From contig JAFYYI010000024.1 in NCBI GenBank assembly GCA_017557665.1, forward strand, positions 1-64,000: a stretch of 64,000 bases of DNA, written 5' to 3'. The notes beneath the pieces are model-generated. The model saw only the letters and a program-made list of their open reading frames with translations, was not told the origin of the DNA and ran no database searches. Made by a program: the position numbers and the translations under genes. The stretch is from Muribaculaceae bacterium (GTDB taxonomy: Bacteria; Bacteroidota; Bacteroidia; Bacteroidales; Muribaculaceae). Shown in pieces: positions 42,829 to 50,269 of the stretch. The stretch's first letter is position 1. Every line of letters starts with the position of its first letter.

Positions 42829-42864
42829 ATAAAAATAGTTTAAAGCTTTTTGCTAAGTGTAATT

Positions 42865-42910
42865 TCTTTGTGCCTCTTCTGGATTGAGACGCAAGATTTT
42901 GCGTCACTAC
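42865..42910. repeat. Composite dispersed repeat overlapping a promoter
   Basis: A CTTTGTGCCTC block is followed by GACGCAA (42888-42894) facing TTGCGTC (42899-42905), the same two-part layout as at 13752-13798. Its right arm contains the TTTG (42898-42901) placed 20 bases before the -7 box of the threonine aldolase gene. Confidence 0.7.
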
Positions 42911-42929
42911 AATACTTTTATTATCTTTG
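42898..42929 (+). promoter_or_regulatory. Promoter of the threonine aldolase gene
   Basis: TTTG (42898-42901), a 20-base spacer, then TATCTTTG (42922-42929). The leader would be about 75 bases. Confidence 0.6.
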
Positions 42930-43007
42930 CGCCAAAAATGTGTCAGTTAGCGGCTTTTAGGCGATAGTGCCTGTACTTAAAACTGGCATCCTAAAACTTC
43001 ATCGAAT

Positions 43008-44030
43008 ATGATATCATTTGAGAGCGATTACAATAATGGCTGCCATCCTGCCATCCTTGAGCGATTGAACGAGACCAACAACGTGCGTGCCACGGGTTAT
43101 GGACTGGACGATTTCTGCAATGCTGCTCGTGACAAGGTGCGTGCTGCCTGCGAGATGCCTGACGCCGATGTGTTCTTCCTCGTTGGTGGCACCCAGACCA
43201 ATGCCACTGTCATCGATGCGCTGTTGCGCGGCTATCAGGGCGTGCTGTCCGTCGAGAGCGGGCACATCAATGTCCACGAGTCTGGTGCTATCGAATTCGG
43301 AGGCCACAAAGTGTTGGCCTTACCAACTCACGACGGCAAGATGGATGCCGGCGAGTTGAGTCAGTGGCTCGAAGCGTTCTATGCCGATATTGCCTATGAG
43401 CACATGGTCTTCCCCGGTATGGTCTATATCACTTTTGCGACCGAAATGGGTACCATCTACACTCGTGCTGAACTTGAGGCTATCCATGAAATCTGTCTGA
43501 AATATGAGATTCCTCTGTTCGTCGATGGTGCGCGCTTGGGTTATGGCCTCATGGCCGAGGGCTGCGACATCACGTTGCCCGAGTTGGCGCGGTTGTGTGA
43601 AGTCTTCTATCTGGGTGGCACCAAGTGTGGCGCGTTGTGCGGTGAGGCGGTTGTTTTCTCGGGAATGAAGGCACCTGCCCAGTTTTTCACTACCGTCAAG
43701 CAACACGGAGCCTTGCTGGCTAAGGGACGTCTGTTGGGCATCCAGTTCGACACCTTGATGCAGGACGGCCTCTACTTCAAGATTGCCCGCCATGCTGTGG
43801 AACAGGCCATGCGCATAAAGGAAGCCTTTAAGGCCAAGGGCTACAAGATGTATAGCGATTCGCCCACCAACCAGCAGTTCGTCCTCCTCGACAAGGAGAC
43901 GATAGCACGCCTTGAGAAGGACTTTGTCTTTGAACAGTGGTTCCCCGTGGGCGATCTGATGAACTGCCGTTTCGTCACCAGTTGGGCCACAGTCCCCGAC
44001 GATGTCACCGCCCTCATCGCCGCCCTGTAA
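43008..44030 (+). CDS. Low-specificity threonine aldolase family PLP enzyme
   Basis: A 340-residue fold-type I PLP enzyme of the beta-eliminating lyase/threonine aldolase family, which cleaves L-threonine or allo-threonine to glycine and acetaldehyde. The PLP-binding Lys206 is in YLGGTKCGALCG, Asp173 in FVDGARLGYG contacts the pyridine nitrogen, and the N-terminal ISFESDYNNGCHPAILERL is typical. It is cytoplasmic. It appears monocistronic, with a strong promoter at 42898 and a gap of 84 bases to tsaB, which has its own promoter box. Confidence 0.93.
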   Translation: MISFESDYNNGCHPAILERLNETNNVRATGYGLDDFCNAARDKVRAACEMPDADVFFLVGGTQTNATVIDALLRGYQGVLSVESGHINVHESGAIEFGGHKVLALPTHDGKMDAGELSQWLEAFYADIAYEHMVFPGMVYITFATEMGTIYTRAELEAIHEICLKYEIPLFVDGARLGYGLMAEGCDITLPELARLCEVFYLGGTKCGALCGEAVVFSGMKAPAQFFTTVKQHGALLAKGRLLGIQFDTLMQDGLYFKIARHAVEQAMRIKEAFKAKGYKMYSDSPTNQQFVLLDKETIARLEKDFVFEQWFPVGDLMNCRFVTSWATVPDDVTALIAAL

Positions 44031-44085
44031 AAACGCCATTCCTCAAAAACTCAACTATAAAAACTGTTAACTGAAAACTATTTTG

Positions 44086-44093
44086 TACCTTTG
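44086..44093 (+). promoter_or_regulatory. Promoter box of tsaB
   Basis: TACCTTTG, exact TAnnTTTG match, 21 bases before the ATG. A GAGGAA stretch just before the ATG is one of the few Shine-Dalgarno-like sites in the window. Confidence 0.5.
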
Positions 44094-44114
44094 CGCGTTT
44101 TTTAGATAGAGGAA

Positions 44115-44825
44115 ATGGCAACAATCCTGAATATAGAGACTTCGACCGATGTGTGCTCGGTGGCATTGACCAGCGAGGGCCAGGTTTTGGACCATCGCGA
44201 GAACTATGAGGGGCAGACTCATGCCACGCTGTTAAGTCAGTATGTCAAGGAGATGCTGGATTATGCCCGTTCGCGCGAATTGAAGCTGGATGCCATCGCC
44301 GTGAGCATCGGTCCCGGCTCCTACACGGGCCTACGCATCGGTCTGAGCGAGGCCAAGGGCTTGGCTTTCGGCTTGGAGGTGCCTCTCATTGGGGTGAACA
44401 CGCTGCAGCTGATGACGGTGAGCACGATGTTCAATCACTTCATTGAAGATGATAAGGTGCTCTATGTCCCCATGATTGACGCTCGGCGCATGGAGGTCTA
44501 TACGGCCGTCTACTCGCCGGCACTGGAAGCTGTGCTGGAACCCCAGGCGATGATTCTCGACGAGCATTCGTTTGAACAGTTGCTGGCGCAGGGATACACG
44601 TTGGTGCTCATGGGCAATGGCAGCGACAAGGCACGACAGCTGTTGAGCCGTGAAGGCGTTCGTTTCATTGAGGGTGTCAAGCCTGTCGCCGTTGACATGA
44701 TGGCACTGGCCGAGAAAGCCTGGCGTGAGGGCAACTTCATCGATGTGGCTTACAGCACGCCCCTCTACCTGAAAGAGTTCCAGGCCACAAAGCCCAGGAA
44801 TCCTCTGGAGTCAGTCAAGAGTTGA
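44115..44825 (+). CDS. tsaB: tRNA threonylcarbamoyladenosine biosynthesis protein TsaB
   Basis: A 236-residue ASKHA-fold protein. The N-terminus TILNIETSTDVCSVAL is the phosphate-1 motif of the TsaB family. The SIGPGSYTGLRIGLSEAKGL stretch (about 63-82) is the family hallmark. The C-terminal part is variable and ends with PLYLKEFQATKPR. It partners TsaD and TsaE to add threonylcarbamoyl to A37 of ANN-decoding tRNAs; the partners are not in this window. The hairpin at 44828-44868 follows directly. Confidence 0.95.
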   Translation: MATILNIETSTDVCSVALTSEGQVLDHRENYEGQTHATLLSQYVKEMLDYARSRELKLDAIAVSIGPGSYTGLRIGLSEAKGLAFGLEVPLIGVNTLQLMTVSTMFNHFIEDDKVLYVPMIDARRMEVYTAVYSPALEAVLEPQAMILDEHSFEQLLAQGYTLVLMGNGSDKARQLLSREGVRFIEGVKPVAVDMMALAEKAWREGNFIDVAYSTPLYLKEFQATKPRNPLESVKS

Positions 44826-44827
44826 CC

Positions 44828-44868
44828 TTAAAGTCCTTTTCGGCCTTAAGGACCTTAAGGACTTTTAA
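44828..44868 (+). terminator. Stem-loop after tsaB with internal CTTAAGGAC repeats
   Basis: TTAAAGTCCTT (44828-44838) pairs with AAGGACTTTTAA (44857-44868). The loop itself carries CCTTAAGGA repeats, so alternative stems are possible. The short downstream A/T tail makes it a moderate terminator. Confidence 0.65.
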
Positions 44869-44906
44869 AAACTGACAACTGATTTTCGCAGTAATAAAAA
44901 ATGTAT

Positions 44907-44914
44907 TATCTTTG
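44907..44914 (+). promoter_or_regulatory. TAnnTTTG box abutting the DUF4290 start codon
   Basis: TATCTTTG ends six bases before the ATG at 44921. A TTG at 44912 that extends the frame lies inside the box. Confidence 0.55.
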
Positions 44915-44920
44915 CAGATT

Positions 44921-45517
44921 ATGCTGACCTATAATTCACAACTCAAGAAACTGGTGATGCCGGAATATGGACGCAACGTGCAGCAGATGGTGGACCATTG
45001 CTTGACGATTGAAGACCGCGACGAACGCAATCGTTGCGCCTACACCATTGTCCAGAACATGTCCAACATGTTTCCTCAGTTGCGCGCCGAGACCGACTAC
45101 CAGCACAAACTTTGGGATCACCTGATGATCATGAGCGGATTCAAGCTCGACATCGATTTCCCCTTTGATGACATCATCAAGGAGGAAAACCTCGACACCA
45201 AGCCCGATCCCATCCGCTATGAACTGGAGCCCATCGTCTACCGCCATTACGGGAAGAACATCGAGCGCATGATTGCACGTGCTGCCGAGTATCCCGAGGG
45301 CGAGGAACGTGATGCCCTGGTGATGCTCCTGGCTAACCACATGAAGAAACTCATCTACCAAATCAACAACGAGGACGTGGATGATGCCAAGATATTCAAG
45401 GATCTGGAACGATACAGCCACGGGGCCATACGCCTTGATCCGGCAACGCACCACCTGCATGAGTATCAGGTAGTGAAGCCCGCACAACCCACTGGTAAGA
45501 AGAAAAAGAAGAAATGA
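44921..45517 (+). CDS. DUF4290 family protein, first gene of the rimM unit
   Basis: A 198-residue protein of DUF4290, a family restricted to Bacteroidota. The opening LTYNSQLKKLVMPEYGRNVQ and MVDHCLTIEDRDERNRCAY is the family signature and fixes the start at 44921. The middle contains KLWDHLMIMSGFKLDIDFPF, the C-terminal part PIVYRHYGKNIERMI, and the end is a lysine cluster (KKKKKK). It is mainly helical and cytoplasmic, with no catalytic motif recognised. A location just before rimM suggests a link to ribosome or tRNA biology, but this is inference. The message would be leaderless. Confidence 0.9.
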   Translation: MLTYNSQLKKLVMPEYGRNVQQMVDHCLTIEDRDERNRCAYTIVQNMSNMFPQLRAETDYQHKLWDHLMIMSGFKLDIDFPFDDIIKEENLDTKPDPIRYELEPIVYRHYGKNIERMIARAAEYPEGEERDALVMLLANHMKKLIYQINNEDVDDAKIFKDLERYSHGAIRLDPATHHLHEYQVVKPAQPTGKKKKKK

Positions 45518-45610
45518 GTATATAGTTGTTAGGCTTTAGCTGTTAGGCATTGAGTGGCATCCGCAACCGCCGCTACAACCTATAGTTTGAGACCTAAAGA
45601 CGAAAGAACG

Positions 45611-46147
45611 ATGATTAAGCGCGAGGAACTGATAGAGATTGGCCACTACAACAAGCCTCATGGCATTACCGGAGAAATTTCGGCAACTGTCGATGTGGAT
45701 GTTGAGGTGCTGCAGGACCTGTCCTGTCTTGTCAGTGACATTGACGGCATCTTTGTGCCATTCTTTGTCAATGCCTGTCGCTCGAAATCCCATGAGACGG
45801 TGTTGCTCACCATCGACGGCATCACGACCGAGCAAGAGGCCTCACGACTTGTAAATCGCGACATCTTTGCCCTCAAGCGTGAATTTGCCCAGGAGAGTGA
45901 GGACGCCGATGCCGATGGCTATCCCCTGGACTATTTTATTGGTTTTGAGCTGCAAGACAGCAACGGCACCGTTGTGGGACCAATTGTCGATGTCGATGAA
46001 CAGACCGAGAATGCCATCTTTATCGTCTCCCGAGGCGACGGCGAGGTGATGGTGCCGGCCAGCGATGATCTGATTGTGGAATTTGACCTGGATAAGAAAG
46101 TGATGGTCATGAACCTGCCGCAAGGCTTACTGGAGTTGAACGATTAA
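45611..46147 (+). CDS. rimM: 16S rRNA processing protein RimM
   Basis: A 178-residue RimM, a maturation factor of the 30S subunit head that binds ribosomal protein S19. The N-terminal domain begins IGHYNKPHGITGEISA (residues 9-24) and the C-terminal PRC-barrel contains YPLDYFIGFELQD and the closing VPASDDLIVEFDLDKKVMVM and LPQGLLEL. The start is set at the ATG at 45611; a frame open to 45554 adds unrelated residues from an A/T-rich filler with a repeated GTTAGGC unit. Usually it neighbours trmD or rpsP; here DUF4290 precedes it and an OmpA-like gene follows after 22 bases. Confidence 0.93.
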   Translation: MIKREELIEIGHYNKPHGITGEISATVDVDVEVLQDLSCLVSDIDGIFVPFFVNACRSKSHETVLLTIDGITTEQEASRLVNRDIFALKREFAQESEDADADGYPLDYFIGFELQDSNGTVVGPIVDVDEQTENAIFIVSRGDGEVMVPASDDLIVEFDLDKKVMVMNLPQGLLELND

Positions 46148-46169
46148 TCCTCATTATAAAGAAATTGAT

Positions 46170-46808
46170 ATGCAACGACGAGTATTGAACATAATCTTGG
46201 TCATGACGGCTCTGATGATGGCGTTGCCACAACCGATGAGGGCCGATGAAGATATCTATGACCTCTCGCTCGACGATAATCTGGTGACGCCCGAAATCAA
46301 GAACGCCAAGCAGGCCGAGAAGATTCAGGAGTTCCAATATGATATGGCCGTGGGATTCAAGCAGTCTAACTATGACGTGGAAGTCATGCGCGATAACGAG
46401 GTCATCGTCATCACGATTGGCGCCAGCCTGCTGTTTGAGCCAAACGACACAGCCTTGTCCAAGTTGGGCGAAACACAGCTCAAGCCGTTCTTGAAGATGT
46501 TGAAGAATCCCGGATTCTACAAACTCCTGCTGGTCATGCACAGCGACAATACGGGCAGCGAGGAATATACCCTCAACCTGACACGCCAAAGGGTGAACGC
46601 GATATTTGACTGGTTTGACGAAAATGGCAGCGTGGACTATGTCGTGCCCTATGCCTTGGGCGAGACTGACCCCATCGTTGACAACAACTCGGTGGAGAAC
46701 CGCAAGCAAAACCGCCGCCTCGAGATCTACCTCGTGCCCGAAAAGACGATGTTGCAGCAAGCCAAGAAAGGCCGTATCAACATAAACAATATTGTCAAGG
46801 ACAAATAA
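46170..46808 (+). CDS. OmpA-like peptidoglycan-associated protein
   Basis: A 212-residue exported protein with a signal peptide (to about residue 25, ending MRADE) and an OmpA C-terminal domain. The OmpA-like fold is seen in VIVITIGASLLFEPNDTALS, MHSDNTGSEEYTLNLTRQRV and SVENRKQNRRLEIYL. The usual peptidoglycan-binding Asp is in the DNTGSEE loop region and Arg is in the NRRLEI stretch. There is no transmembrane barrel. It tethers to the cell wall in the periplasm. It is in a tight run rimM, this gene and proS (22 and 24 base gaps). Confidence 0.9.
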   Translation: MQRRVLNIILVMTALMMALPQPMRADEDIYDLSLDDNLVTPEIKNAKQAEKIQEFQYDMAVGFKQSNYDVEVMRDNEVIVITIGASLLFEPNDTALSKLGETQLKPFLKMLKNPGFYKLLLVMHSDNTGSEEYTLNLTRQRVNAIFDWFDENGSVDYVVPYALGETDPIVDNNSVENRKQNRRLEIYLVPEKTMLQQAKKGRININNIVKDK

Positions 46809-46832
46809 CAACACATTATATAAATATCAACA

Positions 46833-48314
46833 ATGGCAAAAGAATTAAAGGATTTAACTAAGAGAGCCGACAATTACTCTCAATGGTATAATGAACTGGT
46901 AGTGAAGGCCGACCTTGCCGAACAGTCGGCAGTGCGTGGCTGCATGGTCATCAAGCCCTATGGATATGCTATCTGGGAAAAGATGCAGCGCTCGCTCGAT
47001 GACATGTTCAAGGCCACAGGTGTGCAGAACGCCTATTTCCCCTTACTTATCCCCAAGTCGTTCCTCAGCCGTGAGGCTGACCACGTGGAGGGCTTTGCCA
47101 AGGAGTGTGCCGTGGTGACTCACTACCGCCTGATGAATGACCCCAACGGAAAGGGTGTCGTCGTGGACCCGTCGGCACGCCTCGAGGAGGAATTGGTCAT
47201 TCGTCCCACCAGCGAGACCATTATCTGGAACACCTATCGCAACTGGATCAACAGCTATCGTGACCTGCCGTTGCTCATCAACCAGTGGGCTAACGTCTTC
47301 CGCTGGGAGATGCGCACCCGCCTGTTCCTGCGCACCGCCGAGTTCCTGTGGCAAGAGGGACACACCGCCCACGCCACCAAGGAGGAAGCCGAGGCCAAGG
47401 CCATCGAGATGCTGAACGTCTATGCCGACTTTGCCGAGAGATACATGGCATTGCCCGTCATCAAGGGTGTGAAGACCGCCAAGGAGCGTTTTGCCGGTGC
47501 TCTTGAGACCTATACCATCGAGGCCATGATGCAGGACGGCAAGGCCCTCCAGTCGGGTACCAGCCATTTCCTGGGTCAGAACTTCGCCAAGGCTTTTGAT
47601 GTTAAATTCATCGATAAGGAGAACAAGTTGCAGGATGTATGGGCTACCTCATGGGGCGTTTCGACCCGACTGATGGGCGCCTTAATCATGACCCATAGCG
47701 ACGACAACGGTCTCGTCCTGCCTCCGCATCTGGCTCCTATCCAAGTGGTCATCGTGCCTGTTTATAAGACCAATGACCAGCTTGAACAAATCAATAAGGT
47801 GGTAGATCCCATCGTTGCTAACCTGCGTGGCATGGGCATCTCGGTGAAGTATGACAACGCCGACAACAAGCGTCCCGGCTTCAAGTTCGCCGACTACGAG
47901 CTCAAGGGTGTTCCCGTGCGCTTGGTGCTGGGTGCTCGCGACATCGAGGCTGGAACCATCGAGGTGATGCGTCGTGACACGCTCGAGAAGAGCAGTGAGC
48001 AACTGGCCGGTATCGAGAGCCGTGTCAAGGATCTGTTGGAGGAGATTCAGCAGAACATCTACACCAAGGCTCTGAATCAGCGTGAGCGCATGACCTACAA
48101 GGTGGACACTTGGGACGAGTTTAAGGAGCAGATCGAGAAGGGTGGTTTCATCCTTGCTCACTGGGACGGTACCAGCGAGACCGAGGAGAAGATCAAGGAA
48201 GAGACCAAGGCGACCATCCGCTGCATCCCGATGGATGCCCCCGAGGAAGAGGGCAAATGCATCTACTCGGGCAAGCCGAGCAACCGTCGCGTCATCTTCG
48301 CCCGAAACTATTAA
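46833..48314 (+). CDS. proS: Prolyl-tRNA synthetase (archaeal/eukaryotic-type)
   Basis: A 493-residue class II aminoacyl-tRNA synthetase. Motif 1 lies around [19 protein letters not shown], motif 2 is [20 protein letters not shown], and [16 protein letters not shown] follows. An anticodon-binding domain (about 285-390) and a C-terminal zinc-like extension (to [18 protein letters not shown]) give the ProS type 3 layout and lack the bacterial-type editing insertion. This class is widespread in Bacteroidota. A perfect hairpin terminator follows. Confidence 0.96.
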   Translation: MAKELKDLTKRADNYSQWYNELVVKADLAEQSAVRGCMVIKPYGYAIWEKMQRSLDDMFKATGVQNAYFPLLIPKSFLSREADHVEGFAKECAVVTHYRLMNDPNGKGVVVDPSARLEEELVIRPTSETIIWNTYRNWINSYRDLPLLINQWANVFRWEMRTRLFLRTAEFLWQEGHTAHATKEEAEAKAIEMLNVYADFAERYMALPVIKGVKTAKERFAGALETYTIEAMMQDGKALQSGTSHFLGQNFAKAFDVKFIDKENKLQDVWATSWGVSTRLMGALIMTHSDDNGLVLPPHLAPIQVVIVPVYKTNDQLEQINKVVDPIVANLRGMGISVKYDNADNKRPGFKFADYELKGVPVRLVLGARDIEAGTIEVMRRDTLEKSSEQLAGIESRVKDLLEEIQQNIYTKALNQRERMTYKVDTWDEFKEQIEKGGFILAHWDGTSETEEKIKEETKATIRCIPMDAPEEEGKCIYSGKPSNRRVIFARNY

Positions 48315-48364
48315 TAGGATTTCTTACCTTTAGCAGGACAAGAAATACGGTATTAATACACATC

Positions 48365-48410
48365 GAGATAGCGGGAGCCACATTGGCCCCCGCTATCTCA
48401 TTATATATTT
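48365..48410 (+). terminator. Intrinsic terminator of proS
   Basis: GAGATAGCGGG (48365-48375) pairs perfectly with CCCGCTATCTC (48389-48399) with inner GCC/GGC pairing, followed by an A/T-rich TTATATATTT tail. Confidence 0.8.
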
Positions 48411-48573
48411 CATGAAAACGTCACTGTTGTCCTCTCTCACGCTCAATGGGAACCTCAAATCGACAATCCCGTCGGTGTATTGCGAGCCTTTGGATCGCAC
48501 TCTTGCCCCGTCACATTCTTCACCTCACCAGCCAGCAAGGCAGCACAATGCGGTCACCGGTGGGTTGTTGCCT

Positions 48574-48645
48574 AAAAAAAGCACTTCGTTTCACAACGAA
48601 GGTGCCCTAGGAAAAAATAGTATGAATAAAAGTTTGATTTAAGGT
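48574..48645 (-). ncRNA. Candidate short minus-strand RNA between proS and the PstS-like gene
   Basis: A minus-strand promoter (48650-48680) faces left and, about 70 bases on, a hairpin GCACTTCGTT (48581-48590) with AACGAAGGTGC (48595-48605, one bulge) is followed by seven Ts (complement of 48574-48580), a textbook intrinsic terminator. No start codon lies in the transcript, and no minus-strand gene exists within this 579-base gap. It is not assigned to a known RNA family. Confidence 0.5.
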
Positions 48646-48649
48646 GTTG

Positions 48650-48680
48650 CAAATTTACTTTATTTTTTTAAAACGTGCAA
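48650..48680 (-). promoter_or_regulatory. Promoter of the candidate minus-strand RNA
   Basis: On the minus strand TTG (48678-48680), a 20-base spacer, then TAAATTTG (48650-48657), an exact TAnnTTTG match. Nothing coding follows it in this orientation. Confidence 0.5.
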
Positions 48681-48814
48681 CAATTTTCACAAAAATATAC
48701 TTTTTAGCCCCGATTTTTCATTTTTGGTAGAGTTCAAAGAACGCTTGAGTAAATTTTGTGGCTTTGGTTTGAAGAATTTTCATAAATTTAACACCGTTAA
48801 TCACGATAAAATGT

Positions 48815-48822
48815 TAATTTTG
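48815..48822 (+). promoter_or_regulatory. Promoter box of the small membrane protein and PstS-like lipoprotein genes
   Basis: TAATTTTG, exact TAnnTTTG match, about 70 bases upstream of the ATG at 48894. Confidence 0.45.
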
Positions 48823-48893
48823 TCGTTTGATTGCAGTAAACGTATTTTTGTTTACTCGGTCTAATGGCTGATTTTCATTTATAATTAACGATT

Positions 48894-49214
48894 ATGAAGA
48901 AGAGACAAACGGGAATGATGGGTAGCGTGAAGATGGCTTTTGGCATTTTCATGGTACTGTTCTACCTGGGTGTGGCAGTATTGCTGGCACTCAATTTCTT
49001 CCCCGTGCCACGGTACCTCAGCTGGTTTTTTGCCGTAGCCTTCGGTGCCTATGGTTTATACCGTGGTTATCGTGAGATTAAAGGCGAGCACACTTATGGC
49101 ATGCGTCGCGATGATGAGAATGAAGAGGAGGAATTCCAGTTTGGATCCTACGTCGAACGTCTCAAGCAACAGGAAGAGGAATTTAAAAAGGAGAGTGAAA
49201 ATGAAAAGGAGTAA
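48894..49214 (+). CDS. Small membrane protein with acidic cytoplasmic tail
   Basis: A 106-residue protein with two hydrophobic stretches (about residues 13-34, GIFMVLFYLGVAVLLALNFF, and about 39-55, YLSWFFAVAFGAYGLYRG) followed by a highly charged tail with runs of Asp/Glu and Lys (EENEEEE-like, ending EKE). It overlaps the downstream PstS-like lipoprotein gene by 14 bases, showing translational coupling. In Bacteroidota similar small proteins stand between ExbD-like genes and a PstS-like gene in TonB-system clusters; here no exb or tonB genes are adjacent. The coupling suggests it acts with the lipoprotein. Function unknown. Confidence 0.82.
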   Translation: MKKRQTGMMGSVKMAFGIFMVLFYLGVAVLLALNFFPVPRYLSWFFAVAFGAYGLYRGYREIKGEHTYGMRRDDENEEEEFQFGSYVERLKQQEEEFKKESENEKE

Positions 49215-50187
49215 CAACATATTATTGCTGGCGGCTGCATTGCTGCTGTCGGTGGTACTCGGGGCTTGCGGCGATCAGAGGCCCAAAAGCACGAGTACGC
49301 GTGGCTTGGCTCGCATCATGTGCGACGAGTCGTTCCAGAGTGTGTTGGAACAGGAGATAGCTGTGTTTGAATTCCAGTACCCCGAGGCCAGCATCATGCC
49401 TGAGTATATCAACGAGCATGACGCCCTGGATTCACTGTTCAATAACAAGGCCGATCTCATCATCATCTCGCATGACATCACTGCCGACCAGAAAAAGAGC
49501 CTCAAGAAACTGGGGCGTGGATATCGTTCCAGAATGATTGCTGTCGATGCCGTTGCCATTATCGTCAACAAGCAGAACGACATTGATGAACTGACGTTGG
49601 GAGACCTGCAGGACATCTTCTCCGGTAAGGTGAAACGATGGGGTGAGGTGTTCCCAACCAAGTTGAAAAATGACAGCATTAAGGTTATGTTTGACGGCTC
49701 GGGAACGGGTGTCGTCAATTATATGAAAGATAAATTCCTCAAGGGCGGCAAGTTCGGCCCTAACGTCTATGCCAAGACTTCCAGCACCGATGTCTTCAAG
49801 GCTGTTGAACAATACAAGAATGTGATTGGGTTCATCGGCGTCAGCTGGATTACCAGTGACCTCAAGTCAGCCGAGAAGCCTATTGCCGAAAAATATGAGG
49901 AGTTGAAGAATAACAACGAGGTGAGCATCATTGACTTTACCGATCGCATCAAGGTCATGCCTGTGCGCAGCGAGGACAAGCTGAAGGGCGTGAAACCCTA
50001 CCAGGCCCACATTCACAGCGGCGAATATCCTCTCGTCAGAACAATCTGGGCTATTGATGCATCCTACAATGGCACTCTCGAACATGGGTTCTATGCTTTC
50101 TTGACGGGAGTGATAGGCCAGAAGATTATTCTTCAGACAGGTATTTTGCCTGCTGCTGAGCCTGTTAGGTATGTTGAGGTTCAATAA
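49201..50187 (+). CDS. PstS-like substrate-binding lipoprotein
   Basis: A 328-residue type 2 periplasmic-binding protein. The signal peptide has the lipobox VLGAC (Cys near residue 22), so it is lipid-anchored. The PstS-like pattern is seen in ADLIIISHDITADQKKSL, AVAIIVNKQNDIDELTLGDL, IFSGKVKRWGEV and SGTGVVNYMKDKF, the last two being the phosphate-binding-protein signature. No PstC, PstA or PstB permease genes are present here. Instead it is flanked by a small membrane protein and a TPR protein, so phosphate import is not assured. A frame open back to 49045 lies inside the upstream gene and is rejected. Confidence 0.88.
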   Translation: MKRSNNILLLAAALLLSVVLGACGDQRPKSTSTRGLARIMCDESFQSVLEQEIAVFEFQYPEASIMPEYINEHDALDSLFNNKADLIIISHDITADQKKSLKKLGRGYRSRMIAVDAVAIIVNKQNDIDELTLGDLQDIFSGKVKRWGEVFPTKLKNDSIKVMFDGSGTGVVNYMKDKFLKGGKFGPNVYAKTSSTDVFKAVEQYKNVIGFIGVSWITSDLKSAEKPIAEKYEELKNNNEVSIIDFTDRIKVMPVRSEDKLKGVKPYQAHIHSGEYPLVRTIWAIDASYNGTLEHGFYAFLTGVIGQKIILQTGILPAAEPVRYVEVQ

Positions 50188-50196
50188 TGGATCGGT

Positions 50197-50213
50197 TTGG
50201 CACAGAATTTGCA
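50197..50213 (+). promoter_or_regulatory. Sigma-54-type promoter before the TPR gene
   Basis: TTGGCACAGAATTTGCA has GG (50199-50200) and GC (50211-50212) separated by exactly 10 bases, and matches TTGGCAC-N5-TTGCA of the RpoN consensus. The predicted start is near 50224, leaving a leader of about 45 bases before the ATG at 50270. Confidence 0.65.
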
Positions 50214-50269
50214 AGATGAATATAAAAACGAAACGAACTAATAAATATTAACATTTAATTGTTACTGCA

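Noticed and set aside
48412..48642. 76-codon plus-strand frame in the gap after proS
   Set aside because: Composition is non-protein-like, there is no promoter or ribosome-binding site, and it crosses the candidate small RNA terminator.
49045..49200. Longer start for the PstS-like lipoprotein
   Set aside because: It lies inside the upstream gene and would place the lipobox 50 residues too late.
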